From positions 2,418,001-2,482,000 of the forward strand of contig JADJRH010000001.1 of assembly GCA_016712345.1 (NCBI GenBank): a stretch of DNA of 64,000 bases, read 5' to 3'. A model generated the notes under the pieces. It was not told where the DNA came from and ran no database searches. It was given only the letters and a program-made list of their open reading frames with translations. Below, one piece after another: positions 52,433 through 60,502 of this stretch (its first letter is position 1; every line of letters starts with the position of its first letter). This stretch comes from Polyangiaceae bacterium (GTDB lineage Bacteria > Myxococcota_A > Polyangia > Polyangiales > Polyangiaceae). Position numbers and translations under genes: made by a program.

Positions 52433-54049
52433 ATGGCTTCGTTCAGGCACTCGCTAAAACTTTTTCTGCTTTTCGCGCTCGCGGGATGTGGCAGTTCCGC
52501 AGCCGAAACAACACCCGCGCCAACCGCCTCGCCGATAGAGCCCGCTGTGGTCGAAACGCGCGACGTTGAAGGGGATGACTGCAAAGCGCGTGTGTCCGAC
52601 GCAATGCGGAGTGAGCGCGCCCCCGGTGCTCCTCTTTTTGAAGCCAATCGCATTGCGATTTTGGGTCGCGCGCGCGCCGAACCCATGGTGTTTGTGAGGG
52701 CGCCCTCAGCAGTGGCCGCCGACAAACTTTCACCCGACGCCCAAAAAGCCCTCGCAGACTTCACCAAAGCGCGCCCCGGTGGACGCGTGATCTCCCTTGT
52801 AAAACGCCTCAAAAACGATAGGCCCACTCTTCGCGCGCTTCTTCTTCGCGAAGGCTATGTGTACACAGACGAACCGCAGGATGCACTGTTATTTGCGGCT
52901 GAAGTAAAGCTCGCCGACTTGTTTGATGAGCCCGCGATTTTTCTGCAACGCGGCCAATCGGTGAGCGAGCTTGCGCGAGTGCAAGAGGGCAAAGAAGTAA
53001 AATATGTGTACACTTCGGGCCCCCTCGCATCGCTCCCCGCCGATGTGATTTTCGGAGATCGCGTTGCGCTCGCGCGCGCCGAGTTGAGTGCGCCTCTCCA
53101 TCGAGATCTTGCCGCGCTCGCCGATGAGCAGGGCTTTGACAGAACTGCGATTGTCCACTTGTCCGACGGCCCGATCGTTGCCGACCTACGCTTTGGAACA
53201 CGCAAAGTGCGCTCTCTGCTTGAGAGCAAAGGAGCCGCGTTAAATCTCTCCTGTGTTGCCGAAGACAAAGAAATTCGCGCTGAGGTGTCGGCGTTTCAAA
53301 AACAAACAGCGCCGCGCCGCCGAGCGATGAGTGCCATTCGTGAAGCTGTGACCACGTTGGTTTCTGAAACCATGCGGTTTGATCGACCGCTCGATGAAAA
53401 GGGCCCTGACAAAGATGGTCAACTCCGTCCCGCGTGGATGACTGCCTATTTGCAAGGACGCGAGTTTTTCAACCACGAGGGTCGCGGTTATCCAGTCTTT
53501 GATACAAAAGGCCGCGCCTGGCCGCCTGAAGTGTGTGTTGACTTTGTTCTCGACAGTTTTGAGCGCGCCGGTGGAACGTGGTTTCGCCCCAAGGGCGAGG
53601 CGCTGGGTCGCAATATCGGCCGCTTCACATGGGTAGATGACATTCGACAAGTGCGTGGGGTGATTGGTTTGGGAGACAAGGCCGCCAAACACCCGGAGCT
53701 TTTTGATGTGCGTCGCTTCGTGGGCAATGAACGCATTCAGTTTGGCGAGCGCGCTCGATTTTTTAAGTTCTTAGAAGATCATGCCGATGAAATAAAGCCC
53801 GGCGATATCGTTTCTATTCATGGTTATAAGCGCGACGAACGCATTCACCAACACGCCATTTTCGTTGAACGGACAGATCCGATCACCGGTTTTGCGTTTG
53901 GGCTCGCCGACCAAATGCGCAAACCCCGCCGCCGAACATGGGAAGGTATTATGGCAGAGGCCCCCAAACGAAGCCTCTTATTCAGAATCCATCCCAAAGA
54001 CGTGATCTTCTCCTCCATCGACCCCGGTGACCCCGTCGCCTCGCGGTAA
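52433..54049 (+). CDS. Lipoprotein with possible NlpC/P60-like C-terminal domain
   Basis: A 538-residue lipoprotein I do not recognise as a whole. The signal peptide ends in ALAGC (lipobox), with a short Pro/Ala/Thr linker. The C-terminal 230 residues contain CVDFVLDSFERAGG (Cys368) and, about 105 residues on, a His-rich HQHAIFVE (His474) after GDIVSIHGYKRDE. That Cys/His order and the GDIVSI strand fit a papain-like (NlpC/P60 or CHAP-type) peptidase or amidase fold. The middle segment has mixed helices and strands with no known motif. A cell-wall role is inference. The start at 52433 is chosen because the signal peptide begins there. Confidence 0.65.
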   Translation: MASFRHSLKLFLLFALAGCGSSAAETTPAPTASPIEPAVVETRDVEGDDCKARVSDAMRSERAPGAPLFEANRIAILGRARAEPMVFVRAPSAVAADKLSPDAQKALADFTKARPGGRVISLVKRLKNDRPTLRALLLREGYVYTDEPQDALLFAAEVKLADLFDEPAIFLQRGQSVSELARVQEGKEVKYVYTSGPLASLPADVIFGDRVALARAELSAPLHRDLAALADEQGFDRTAIVHLSDGPIVADLRFGTRKVRSLLESKGAALNLSCVAEDKEIRAEVSAFQKQTAPRRRAMSAIREAVTTLVSETMRFDRPLDEKGPDKDGQLRPAWMTAYLQGREFFNHEGRGYPVFDTKGRAWPPEVCVDFVLDSFERAGGTWFRPKGEALGRNIGRFTWVDDIRQVRGVIGLGDKAAKHPELFDVRRFVGNERIQFGERARFFKFLEDHADEIKPGDIVSIHGYKRDERIHQHAIFVERTDPITGFAFGLADQMRKPRRRTWEGIMAEAPKRSLLFRIHPKDVIFSSIDPGDPVASR

Positions 54050-54060
54050 TGCCCACGGAA

Positions 54061-54079
54061 GCGTCATGCCAAGACCTGA
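54061..54079 (+). repeat. Short fragment of the dispersed repeat
   Basis: GCGTCATGCCAAGACCTGA matches the copy D segment at 34868 at 18 of 19 bases and lies 12 bases after a stop codon. Nothing else of the unit is present, so it is a relic or chance-preserved end. Confidence 0.5.
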
Positions 54080-54096
54080 CGCGACATGCCCCGCAA

Positions 54097-54813
54097 TTAT
54101 CGGCCGCGGTTGGCGCCCACTTTGACAGCGGGTTTTTTGGTGGTTTTGGCCTGTTTTCTGAGCGGCGCCATCCCTTCAGCGGCGCGCCACAAATACCAAC
54201 ATCCCACCGAACGGTAAGGTCGCCACGGCGCTGCGATTTTTTCCATGGTTTCAGGATCGGGTAGATCGCTGAGCCCAAAAAGCTCCATCATACCTTTTCT
54301 CAATCCAAGATCCGCCGTGGACAAAACATCGAGTCTACCCAATCTGAACATTAAGAACATTTCAGCAGTCCACCGCCCAATGCCTTTTACCTGAGTGAGC
54401 CTTTCAATAATCACTTCGTTGTCGTGGGCGTGAAGGTCATCGAGCGTGAGTGTTTTATCAACAACCCTCGAAGCTAGGTCTTTTACACTTCGAGTTTTGG
54501 CGTTTGAAAGGCCGGCTGCTCGGAGTTTTTCGTCCGGCAGTTTCAATAACTCACTCGGACTTGGCAACTTGCCATTTCCCAACGCTTCCACCCTGCCATA
54601 AATGGTGTCGGCCGCTTTGCCAGACAATTGTTGACTGACAATCGATTGAACAAGCGCCACGAACGACTGCTCCGCATTGGGCTTGTTTTTCGACCGTTCA
54701 GGAAGTGGACACGGCCCCACCTTCTTCATGAGACGCGCCATGCGCGAGTCTACCCGCCCAAGATGTTCGTGCGGATCTTCAGGCTTGCGTTTGGCTTTGG
54801 GCTTGGTTGTCAC
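54097..54813 (-). CDS. alkA: DNA-3-methyladenine glycosylase II (AlkA/HhH-GPD)
   Basis: A 238-residue base-excision glycosylase that removes alkylated purines. The HhH-GPD core is clear: SIVSQQLSGKAADTIYGR, LRAAGLSNAKTRSVKDLA, the helix-hairpin-helix VKGIGRWTAEMFLMF, and the catalytic Asp in STADLGLRKG. The YRSVGCWYLWR segment closes the domain. It lacks the N-terminal beta domain of E. coli AlkA and so is of the short type. Lys/Arg-rich N- and C-termini probably touch DNA. It fits with alkB nine kilobases away as a second alkylation-repair gene, though not in one operon. Confidence 0.93.
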   Translation of the reverse strand: MTTKPKAKRKPEDPHEHLGRVDSRMARLMKKVGPCPLPERSKNKPNAEQSFVALVQSIVSQQLSGKAADTIYGRVEALGNGKLPSPSELLKLPDEKLRAAGLSNAKTRSVKDLASRVVDKTLTLDDLHAHDNEVIIERLTQVKGIGRWTAEMFLMFRLGRLDVLSTADLGLRKGMMELFGLSDLPDPETMEKIAAPWRPYRSVGCWYLWRAAEGMAPLRKQAKTTKKPAVKVGANRGR

Positions 54814-54830
54814 CTCCCCACACTACAACA

Positions 54831-56192
54831 TTATTTGCCGGGTTTCCGCCTATAACTTGCACCCAAATCCCAAGAATCCATCACGGCGTTTTTTGTCAGG
54901 TTCACTTCAGCGATCACCCCACCCTGCGCGCGCACTTCACCAATCACACCCACTTCAAGACCGGCGGCGAGTTGTCTCGCCGAAGACGCCAGATTTTTAG
55001 GCGGTTTGCGATAAAGCTCCTGCGCCTTAACAGGGTCGTAAGCATTGGCAAGAGACACAAATGTGCCAAGCGGTCCCGGTAACAAAGGCCGGGCCAAGTC
55101 GAGCATGAGTGCCGCTTTTCCACGCCGTTTTTGAATTTCAGATCGCGCCACTGTCAACACCGACACTTCGTGTCCGGGGTTGGATAAAAGCGGAGCAAGG
55201 GTAGAGGCCACTTCCACAAGGTGAGTGGCTGTCTCATCCACAAGGAGGTCTGTTTTCGGGCCTGTCCATGCGGGACTGCCCGCTCCGGCCGGCAACGTTC
55301 CAAGCCCCAAGTGGCCAATTCGTTCGGCCCCAAAAGCGTTTGCGAGAGTTTGAGCCGCGCCGATTCCACCCGCGGATCCCGCCTCGGTGCCAATCATTAA
55401 AACCACATACCCAAGTGTACCCAAGTCAAACTTTCGGCTGCCTTTTCTACCACCAAACAGGCCCAACCCAAGCCATCCAACGTCGTCCCGTTCCGCTTCA
55501 AATTGGCGGAGCGACGCTTTCAGGTCGGGTGCACTTTCCACTTCAATTGAGTCTAAAAAAGACCCGCCGCGAGCTGCATTGGGGTTACGCGAAAGTGTCA
55601 GTTTCGACGGTTTCAATTCTGCGCGAAACGCGCCTGTTCCATCGGGTTTTTGAGAATTGAAAGACTTTGGAACAAGAGCAAACAAAGGGGATGAGAGGCT
55701 CTTTGCCAATTTGACCGGATCGGCCGTACCAAAAACAACCGCCAACCGTTCCGCCGGATGAGCCGCCGGTTTGGGTAGATCGGCCCACAACGGCAGTCCA
55801 CCGCGAGCGATGGCCCGCTCAATTGAAAAAATAACATCACGCGCGTCGAGGGCTGTTCCGCGTGCGGTGCGGAGGCCCTCTCGAATTCTCAAAACGGTGC
55901 CTGCGCCCTCGCGGGTAGGGAGGGAGTTGGCGAGCGTTGGATAGGGCATTTGAGCCCCGTCGATGGCAAACAGCGTGTCAAAAATCGCCTGTGAAAAAAG
56001 GGCGGCGGCGGGGTCGCGCACATCGTGAGGATCGATCGATGAGAGTTGCCAGGGCACCCTGAAAGACACTTTCCCACCGGTGGGGGTGCGACCGAGTGCA
56101 AAGGCATCTCGCGTCTCAAGTGTACACATGGCCGCGGCGGCGAACGCACTTGCTAAAAATCCGCGCCTTGTCAGCGAACGGTCAGCGGCCAT
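54831..56192 (-). CDS. Tat-exported extracellular solute-binding protein, family 5-like
   Basis: A 453-residue exported protein. The N-terminus has a twin-arginine signal (SLTRRGFLASAFAAAA) with cleavage near residue 34. The mature part starts like family 5 peptide/nickel-binding proteins (SSIDPHDVRDPAAALFSQAIFDTLF, GLRTARGTALDARDVIFSIERA). The second lobe (about residues 240-440) is less typical and Gly/Leu-rich. There are no ABC membrane or ATPase genes nearby, so it may be a lone binding protein or a diverged relative with another job. AAAGG eight bases before the ATG at 56192 supports that start over a 60-codon upstream extension. Ligand unknown. Confidence 0.78.
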   Translation of the reverse strand: MAADRSLTRRGFLASAFAAAAMCTLETRDAFALGRTPTGGKVSFRVPWQLSSIDPHDVRDPAAALFSQAIFDTLFAIDGAQMPYPTLANSLPTREGAGTVLRIREGLRTARGTALDARDVIFSIERAIARGGLPLWADLPKPAAHPAERLAVVFGTADPVKLAKSLSSPLFALVPKSFNSQKPDGTGAFRAELKPSKLTLSRNPNAARGGSFLDSIEVESAPDLKASLRQFEAERDDVGWLGLGLFGGRKGSRKFDLGTLGYVVLMIGTEAGSAGGIGAAQTLANAFGAERIGHLGLGTLPAGAGSPAWTGPKTDLLVDETATHLVEVASTLAPLLSNPGHEVSVLTVARSEIQKRRGKAALMLDLARPLLPGPLGTFVSLANAYDPVKAQELYRKPPKNLASSARQLAAGLEVGVIGEVRAQGGVIAEVNLTKNAVMDSWDLGASYRRKPGK

Positions 56193-56280
56193 GGGGTGAA
56201 CCTTTCTGAACAACGCCCCATCGGAGTCCGACACCTTTGTGTGACATTCGCTTTGCGCGCGCCCACAAAAAAGTCGAGTT

Positions 56281-57759
56281 TCATCGAACCACCCAGATCT
56301 CGTCGGCCGTTGCCACAACAAACGGCGTGTGCCCCAAACCATCGGGTGTACACACACCCAGCGCGCGTACACCGGCGGCGGCGGGCAACTTGAGTTTGTC
56401 CTCGATCTTGTTTGAACTGCGTCGCCACGTTTTCACGATCACCGCGTCTTCTTCAGCGTTGAGCGTGTCGAGGGCGCCGATGATTTCGGGGTCGCCGTCT
56501 TGATCCAAATCACCCACCGCGAGTTGAGCGCCCAGATCTGAAATGCGCGCCGCGTGTGAACCGTTGTCACGCAACTCGACCACTCCATTTTCGCGACCGG
56601 CCCACACAACGTACGGTTTGCCGTCGGCGCCGGTGAGCGCGGCAGATGCGAAAGCATCGTATTTGCCACCGACAGAGGGCGCGAGCGGTGCACCGTCTTC
56701 TTTTTGACAAGGTGTAAATGCTCCCGAGATCACAAGCCCCATGGTGTTTGCACACGCCGTGGCGGCACCGTCGGGAAGGGCCAATCCGGCAAATGTCGAA
56801 TCGATTGTCATGGCGCGATCGAGTCGCACGCTGAGCGCTCGATCGGTGAGCGAAACATCGAAAGTGGTTTTGGATTGTGTCCCGGCTTTGCGTTCAACGA
56901 ATGTGGCAAACCCATACGGTTCTCGCAAAGGCGCGCCGTTTACAGGCGAAAGATCGCTCCACGCTTTGCCCTGAAGCGGTTCAACCTTGCCCGCAACAAT
57001 ACGTGACGTGGTAACGCGTCTGCGGCTCACCACCCCCAATTCAAGACTTCCGTCGCGATCCAAATCGCCGCACGCGATTGCAACCACATCACTTTCAAAG
57101 TTGCGACCGCGATCAACCTGCGCGGTAACGATTGGGATCGCAGGCAAAAAAGAGCGAATTTCAGCGTCAATAACAGCTTCTGCAAAAGCGTGGGAGATGG
57201 GGGCCGGCTCGGGATTGCGAATGATCGACCACATTGTTTGAGGCACAGGGTACACATCGGCGGTTACGCGAACTTTGCCCGAAGCAAGTTCAATAGATGT
57301 GTACACAAGTGCCGATGCACCGTTTTTTGAAGCCGATCCACGCGCTGCTGTGAGCGTCATCGGAGCGTCGCCCAACTTTGCGCCCTCTTGGTATTTGCCC
57401 GCGATGAGAGCGGTGATTGTGGCGACAAGCCGATCTCCCTTGGCTCCGGCGGGAGCTTGAGCAAGCGGCGCCGACGCTACAAACACAGGTGATTTGAGCG
57501 CGCCGAGTGTTTGGGCGATTGACTCGGCAACCGCTGAAACGGAGGGAACCGCGCGTTGAACGGGTTTGAGCGCGGGCGGAGTTGCTGGTGCGGCCGAAGA
57601 CGTGACCGCTGCGCTCGGGGCGGCGGTGGGCGCTGCGGAGGCTGAGGCAGTGGGCGTTGCCGCGGGAGACGCCGGTTTTGGAGCGCCCTGCCCACTCGCG
57701 GCTCGCACACTCAAAAGCCCTACAAAAACAGCCCCGAATACAAAGGTCCAATTGCGCAC
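56281..57759 (-). CDS. Exported FG-GAP/VCBS-repeat protein
   Basis: A 492-residue exported protein. The signal peptide is NWTFVFGAVFVGLLSV, followed by an Ala/Pro/Ser-rich linker to about residue 85. Two calcium-binding repeats typical of FG-GAP/VCBS propellers are visible, IACGDLDRDGSLELGVV and VGDLDQDGDPEIIGA, and FVERKAGTQSKTTF lies between them. The middle region (about 95-200) resembles a beta-domain of unknown type. I start at the GTG at 57759, where the signal peptide begins; an ATG at 57822 adds 21 hydrophilic residues. It lies 88 bases upstream of the Tat protein gene on the same strand. Probably a surface or periplasmic binding protein. Confidence 0.75.
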   Translation of the reverse strand: MRNWTFVFGAVFVGLLSVRAASGQGAPKPASPAATPTASASAAPTAAPSAAVTSSAAPATPPALKPVQRAVPSVSAVAESIAQTLGALKSPVFVASAPLAQAPAGAKGDRLVATITALIAGKYQEGAKLGDAPMTLTAARGSASKNGASALVYTSIELASGKVRVTADVYPVPQTMWSIIRNPEPAPISHAFAEAVIDAEIRSFLPAIPIVTAQVDRGRNFESDVVAIACGDLDRDGSLELGVVSRRRVTTSRIVAGKVEPLQGKAWSDLSPVNGAPLREPYGFATFVERKAGTQSKTTFDVSLTDRALSVRLDRAMTIDSTFAGLALPDGAATACANTMGLVISGAFTPCQKEDGAPLAPSVGGKYDAFASAALTGADGKPYVVWAGRENGVVELRDNGSHAARISDLGAQLAVGDLDQDGDPEIIGALDTLNAEEDAVIVKTWRRSSNKIEDKLKLPAAAGVRALGVCTPDGLGHTPFVVATADEIWVVR

Positions 57760-57864
57760 GAGAGCGCCTCGCCGCGCTTGTGGCCGAAAAACCTTCGGGT
57801 GGTGGCTCTGTTCGCAGCCCATGTTTGACCGGTATTAGTGCTACCATGGACGCCGCACTGTCCA

Positions 57865-58368
57865 ATGCGATTCCCCAAGCCGGCGTTTGAAGACCTCGTT
57901 GCAAACTACAACACCGATGCTGAAACGGTGCATGACTGCCCGCGTCTGTACGCCAAAAACCCAATTACAATTAACACCTGCGCTATTCGAATTACCGAGG
58001 CGCTGGTGATTGCCAATGGCTTGATTGCCAATCGAACTAAGATCTCGGGCCTCACCACCAAAGGTGGCAATGGCAAAGAGTTTCTCTTGGGCAAATACGG
58101 TTATCGAGCCAACCTCTGTCCTCACGGAATCGGTCGCGGGGCCACCGACGTGGGGTACTTTCTAACCGAACATTGGGGGAAACCTACCCATACGTGGCTT
58201 GCTCCCATGGAGGCCCCCAAAGAAATTGCCGACCTTACAGGGGTCTTGTGCTTTGTAAAAATTCCGGGCTACAGCGGGCAGGGCCACATGGACGTGTGGA
58301 ATCGGACAGACGCTGTTGGCCACGCTTATTGGAATTCGCAAAAGGTGCTGTTTTGGAGCGTCAAGTAG
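57865..58368 (+). CDS. Tae4-type amidase (T6SS effector family), orphan
   Basis: A 167-residue protein matching the Tae4 family of type VI secretion amidase effectors, which cleave the peptide bond between D-iGlu and mDAP in target-cell peptidoglycan. The catalytic Cys39 lies in NTCAIRITEALVIANG, and His141/Asp143 are in GQGHMDVWN. The typical end (YWNSQKVLFW) is present. No signal peptide. No T6SS genes are in the window, and no small exported gene next to it looks like a Tai4 immunity protein; the next gene is a DUF218 protein. I start at the ATG at 57865; a GTG 27 bases upstream is in frame. Divergent from the FG-GAP gene. Confidence 0.85.
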   Translation: MRFPKPAFEDLVANYNTDAETVHDCPRLYAKNPITINTCAIRITEALVIANGLIANRTKISGLTTKGGNGKEFLLGKYGYRANLCPHGIGRGATDVGYFLTEHWGKPTHTWLAPMEAPKEIADLTGVLCFVKIPGYSGQGHMDVWNRTDAVGHAYWNSQKVLFWSVK

Positions 58369-58389
58369 AGCAAAGTTAACCGGTTTTCC

Positions 58390-58953
58390 ATGGTTAGGTT
58401 TGCCGTCAAAACTCTTGCTTTTGCGCTCCACGCCGGTCTACCCACGCCTGAATATACAAAAGCCGATGCCATTATCATTTTGGGTGCGCCTATTCGCGAC
58501 GCGGAGCAATTGCCGCCGCTGGCTGAAGAACGCGTTCGCGTTGGGGTAGATCTCTTTCGGCGCGGCCTCGCCGATGTGATTTGTATCACCGGAGGACACT
58601 GCCCTCGCTCGGCGCGCGGATCGGTTGCCGAGGCCGAAGGAATGGCCCGTTGGGTTCGCCGCGCGGGCGTGCCCGACTCGGCCCTTCGTGTGGATCGAAA
58701 AGCTGCTTCCACCCTTGAAAATGCGCAGCGCGCCGCCGAACTTTTGTTTCCAGAAGGCCGGCGCCGCGTGTGGCTTGTCACCCAACCGTTTCACCTCAAA
58801 CGAGCGATCTACCTCTTTCGGCGTGCCGGGTTTGACCCTCTTGGTCACGTGATCAAAGGGGGTGTTCAAGACCGGTATGATATGGCCAGTTTGCGCTGGA
58901 TTACGCGGGAATATGGCGCTTGGGCTCTTGCCCTCTCACGACGCTTTACTTAG
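58390..58953 (+). CDS. DUF218/YdcF-ElyC-family protein
   Basis: A 187-residue member of the DUF218 family (SanA, YdcF, ElyC). Conserved segments are DAIIILGAPI, RGLADVICITGGH, the acidic SVAEAEGMARWV, and RRVWLVTQPFHLKRA. ElyC and SanA are tied to envelope integrity and peptidoglycan precursor metabolism in E. coli, but the reaction is unknown. This copy is short and lacks the N-terminal membrane segments seen in ElyC; a hydrophobic start (AVKTLAFALHAGL) may anchor it. It follows the Tae4 gene by 21 bases on the same strand. Its end overlaps the convergent phosphatase gene by eight bases. Confidence 0.82.
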   Translation: MVRFAVKTLAFALHAGLPTPEYTKADAIIILGAPIRDAEQLPPLAEERVRVGVDLFRRGLADVICITGGHCPRSARGSVAEAEGMARWVRRAGVPDSALRVDRKAASTLENAQRAAELLFPEGRRRVWLVTQPFHLKRAIYLFRRAGFDPLGHVIKGGVQDRYDMASLRWITREYGAWALALSRRFT

Positions 58954-60469
58954 TCAGGGTCAAACTGTCGAATTTTACGTCGGCCCCGTCGATGTGAAGT
59001 TCATACCCGTCAATGGTGAGTGCTGTTTTTGTGGCTGAAAGAATGGAGTAGAAACCGATAAATTCGCCCGATGAAAAGTTGTGACTCACATCGGTAAACG
59101 AACTTGTTCCCGATCCATAAGCATCGGCTCCAACCCCGGCGCAAACAAGGTACACCGTTCCTTCATTCAAGTTGACAGGGGTTGGAGAGTCGGCCGGGCC
59201 GGTGACGGGTTTGGAACGTTCATAGTTGTGGTCATGCCCGGCCACTGCCAAGTCCACATGGTATTTGTCCCAAATGGGCATAAAATACTCGCGCCCCGCG
59301 ATCACTTCAGAATCGGTGCCGTGGGTAGATGAAGACAACTCGCCGTGGTGATGCATGGTGATAATCCACGGCACCTCACTTCGATTGGCATTGGCTGCTG
59401 TCAGATCGGCGTCAAGCCAGGCCGTGAGCGTGGGTATGTACGCCGGGTCACCGTCGGGAAAACCTACCCAATAATCATCCACCACAACAATGTGCACCGG
59501 CCCCACATCAAACGAATAAAAAAGCTCAGCGTAGTTGGGGTAATTGGCAATGTCCTGCGGCAACAGCATGTTGCCGTAAAAGAGCGACGTGTGATTTTCG
59601 TGATTGCCGTGGGTATGCACCGTCAAGAGTTGCCCCAGTGTACTCAACTTACCTTCGCTGTCTTTCCACGCCAAATCGAGCCACTTTTCCCACTCCGCCT
59701 GGTCGGGCGCAAAGTTGATCATGTCGCCCGAAAAAAGCTGCATTGTTGCGCCGAGTTTGGTGGCTCGGTTTTGCAATACCCGCCACGCTTCGTTGTCCTG
59801 CCCGCGTGAATCGCCCGCCAACACAATAGAAACCGGGGTGTTTGGATTGTTGGGTGTCGTTGTGAAGTGATATACATCGCTCCACACTTCAGAGTCTTTT
59901 GGACCACCGCCGACTTGATAATAATACGTTGTTTCAGGGGTTAGACCACAAACGTATACTTCATGCATTCTCTGATTGCCGTTGGCGTTGATCGTTCCTT
60001 CCGGGGTGAGCCATGTGACACCCGTTGTGCGATTCTCCGCCGGCCACGTGGAGGGGTCCGGCGAACTTCCCCACCGCACTGCAGAAGCCAACGTTCCGTC
60101 GTCGGTTTGCCATCCGATGCCGATGGTTGTTGCCGGATCAACTTTGCCGGGTTCGCCGGGTTTTGTATTGCCACCAAGCCCCAAACGAACGCGCCGAATG
60201 TTGGGTGTTGCGCTTGTTTCAGGTTTGCTCTCCGACCATTCAAGGTATTCAGGTCGGGCGGCGACCTGAAACATGCAGCCTTGTGGAGCAAACGGTTCGG
60301 CCGGGGCGGCCCCGCCGGTGCCACCGGTTCCAGAAGTGGTAGACGTTCCCGAAATAGTGGACGTCCCCGAGGCGTCGGATCCGCCGTCGCAGGCGGCCGC
60401 GGAAACCGCCGCGGCGGTTAGAAAAAACACTCCAAACCCTACAAAATAAGTGTTTCCGAGCGGGCGCAT
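58946..60469 (-). CDS. Purple-acid-phosphatase-like metallophosphoesterase lipoprotein
   Basis: A 507-residue secreted phosphatase. The signal peptide ends in SAAAC with a Ser/Thr/Gly linker to about residue 60. A fibronectin-like N-terminal domain ends in VYVCGLTPETTYYYQVGG. The calcineurin-like domain has the motifs LAGDSRG, LFSGDMINFAP, THGNHENH, TMHHHGE and AGHDHNYERS, matching purple acid phosphatases and PhoD-like enzymes. Metal ligands are all there. GGAG lies six bases before the ATG at 60469. It may recover phosphate from organic esters outside the cell. Divergent from recD2 with 33 bases between starts. Confidence 0.92.
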   Translation of the reverse strand: MRPLGNTYFVGFGVFFLTAAAVSAAACDGGSDASGTSTISGTSTTSGTGGTGGAAPAEPFAPQGCMFQVAARPEYLEWSESKPETSATPNIRRVRLGLGGNTKPGEPGKVDPATTIGIGWQTDDGTLASAVRWGSSPDPSTWPAENRTTGVTWLTPEGTINANGNQRMHEVYVCGLTPETTYYYQVGGGPKDSEVWSDVYHFTTTPNNPNTPVSIVLAGDSRGQDNEAWRVLQNRATKLGATMQLFSGDMINFAPDQAEWEKWLDLAWKDSEGKLSTLGQLLTVHTHGNHENHTSLFYGNMLLPQDIANYPNYAELFYSFDVGPVHIVVVDDYWVGFPDGDPAYIPTLTAWLDADLTAANANRSEVPWIITMHHHGELSSSTHGTDSEVIAGREYFMPIWDKYHVDLAVAGHDHNYERSKPVTGPADSPTPVNLNEGTVYLVCAGVGADAYGSGTSSFTDVSHNFSSGEFIGFYSILSATKTALTIDGYELHIDGADVKFDSLTLTK

Positions 60470-60502
60470 CTCATTCTCCGACGGCGCCCAAAACCCGGCA
60501 CC

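Noticed and set aside
57865..58953. Complete T6SS effector-immunity pair (Tae4 with the next gene)
   Set aside because: The next gene is a DUF218/YdcF-family protein with no resemblance to Tai4 and no signal peptide; no T6SS genes are present in the window.
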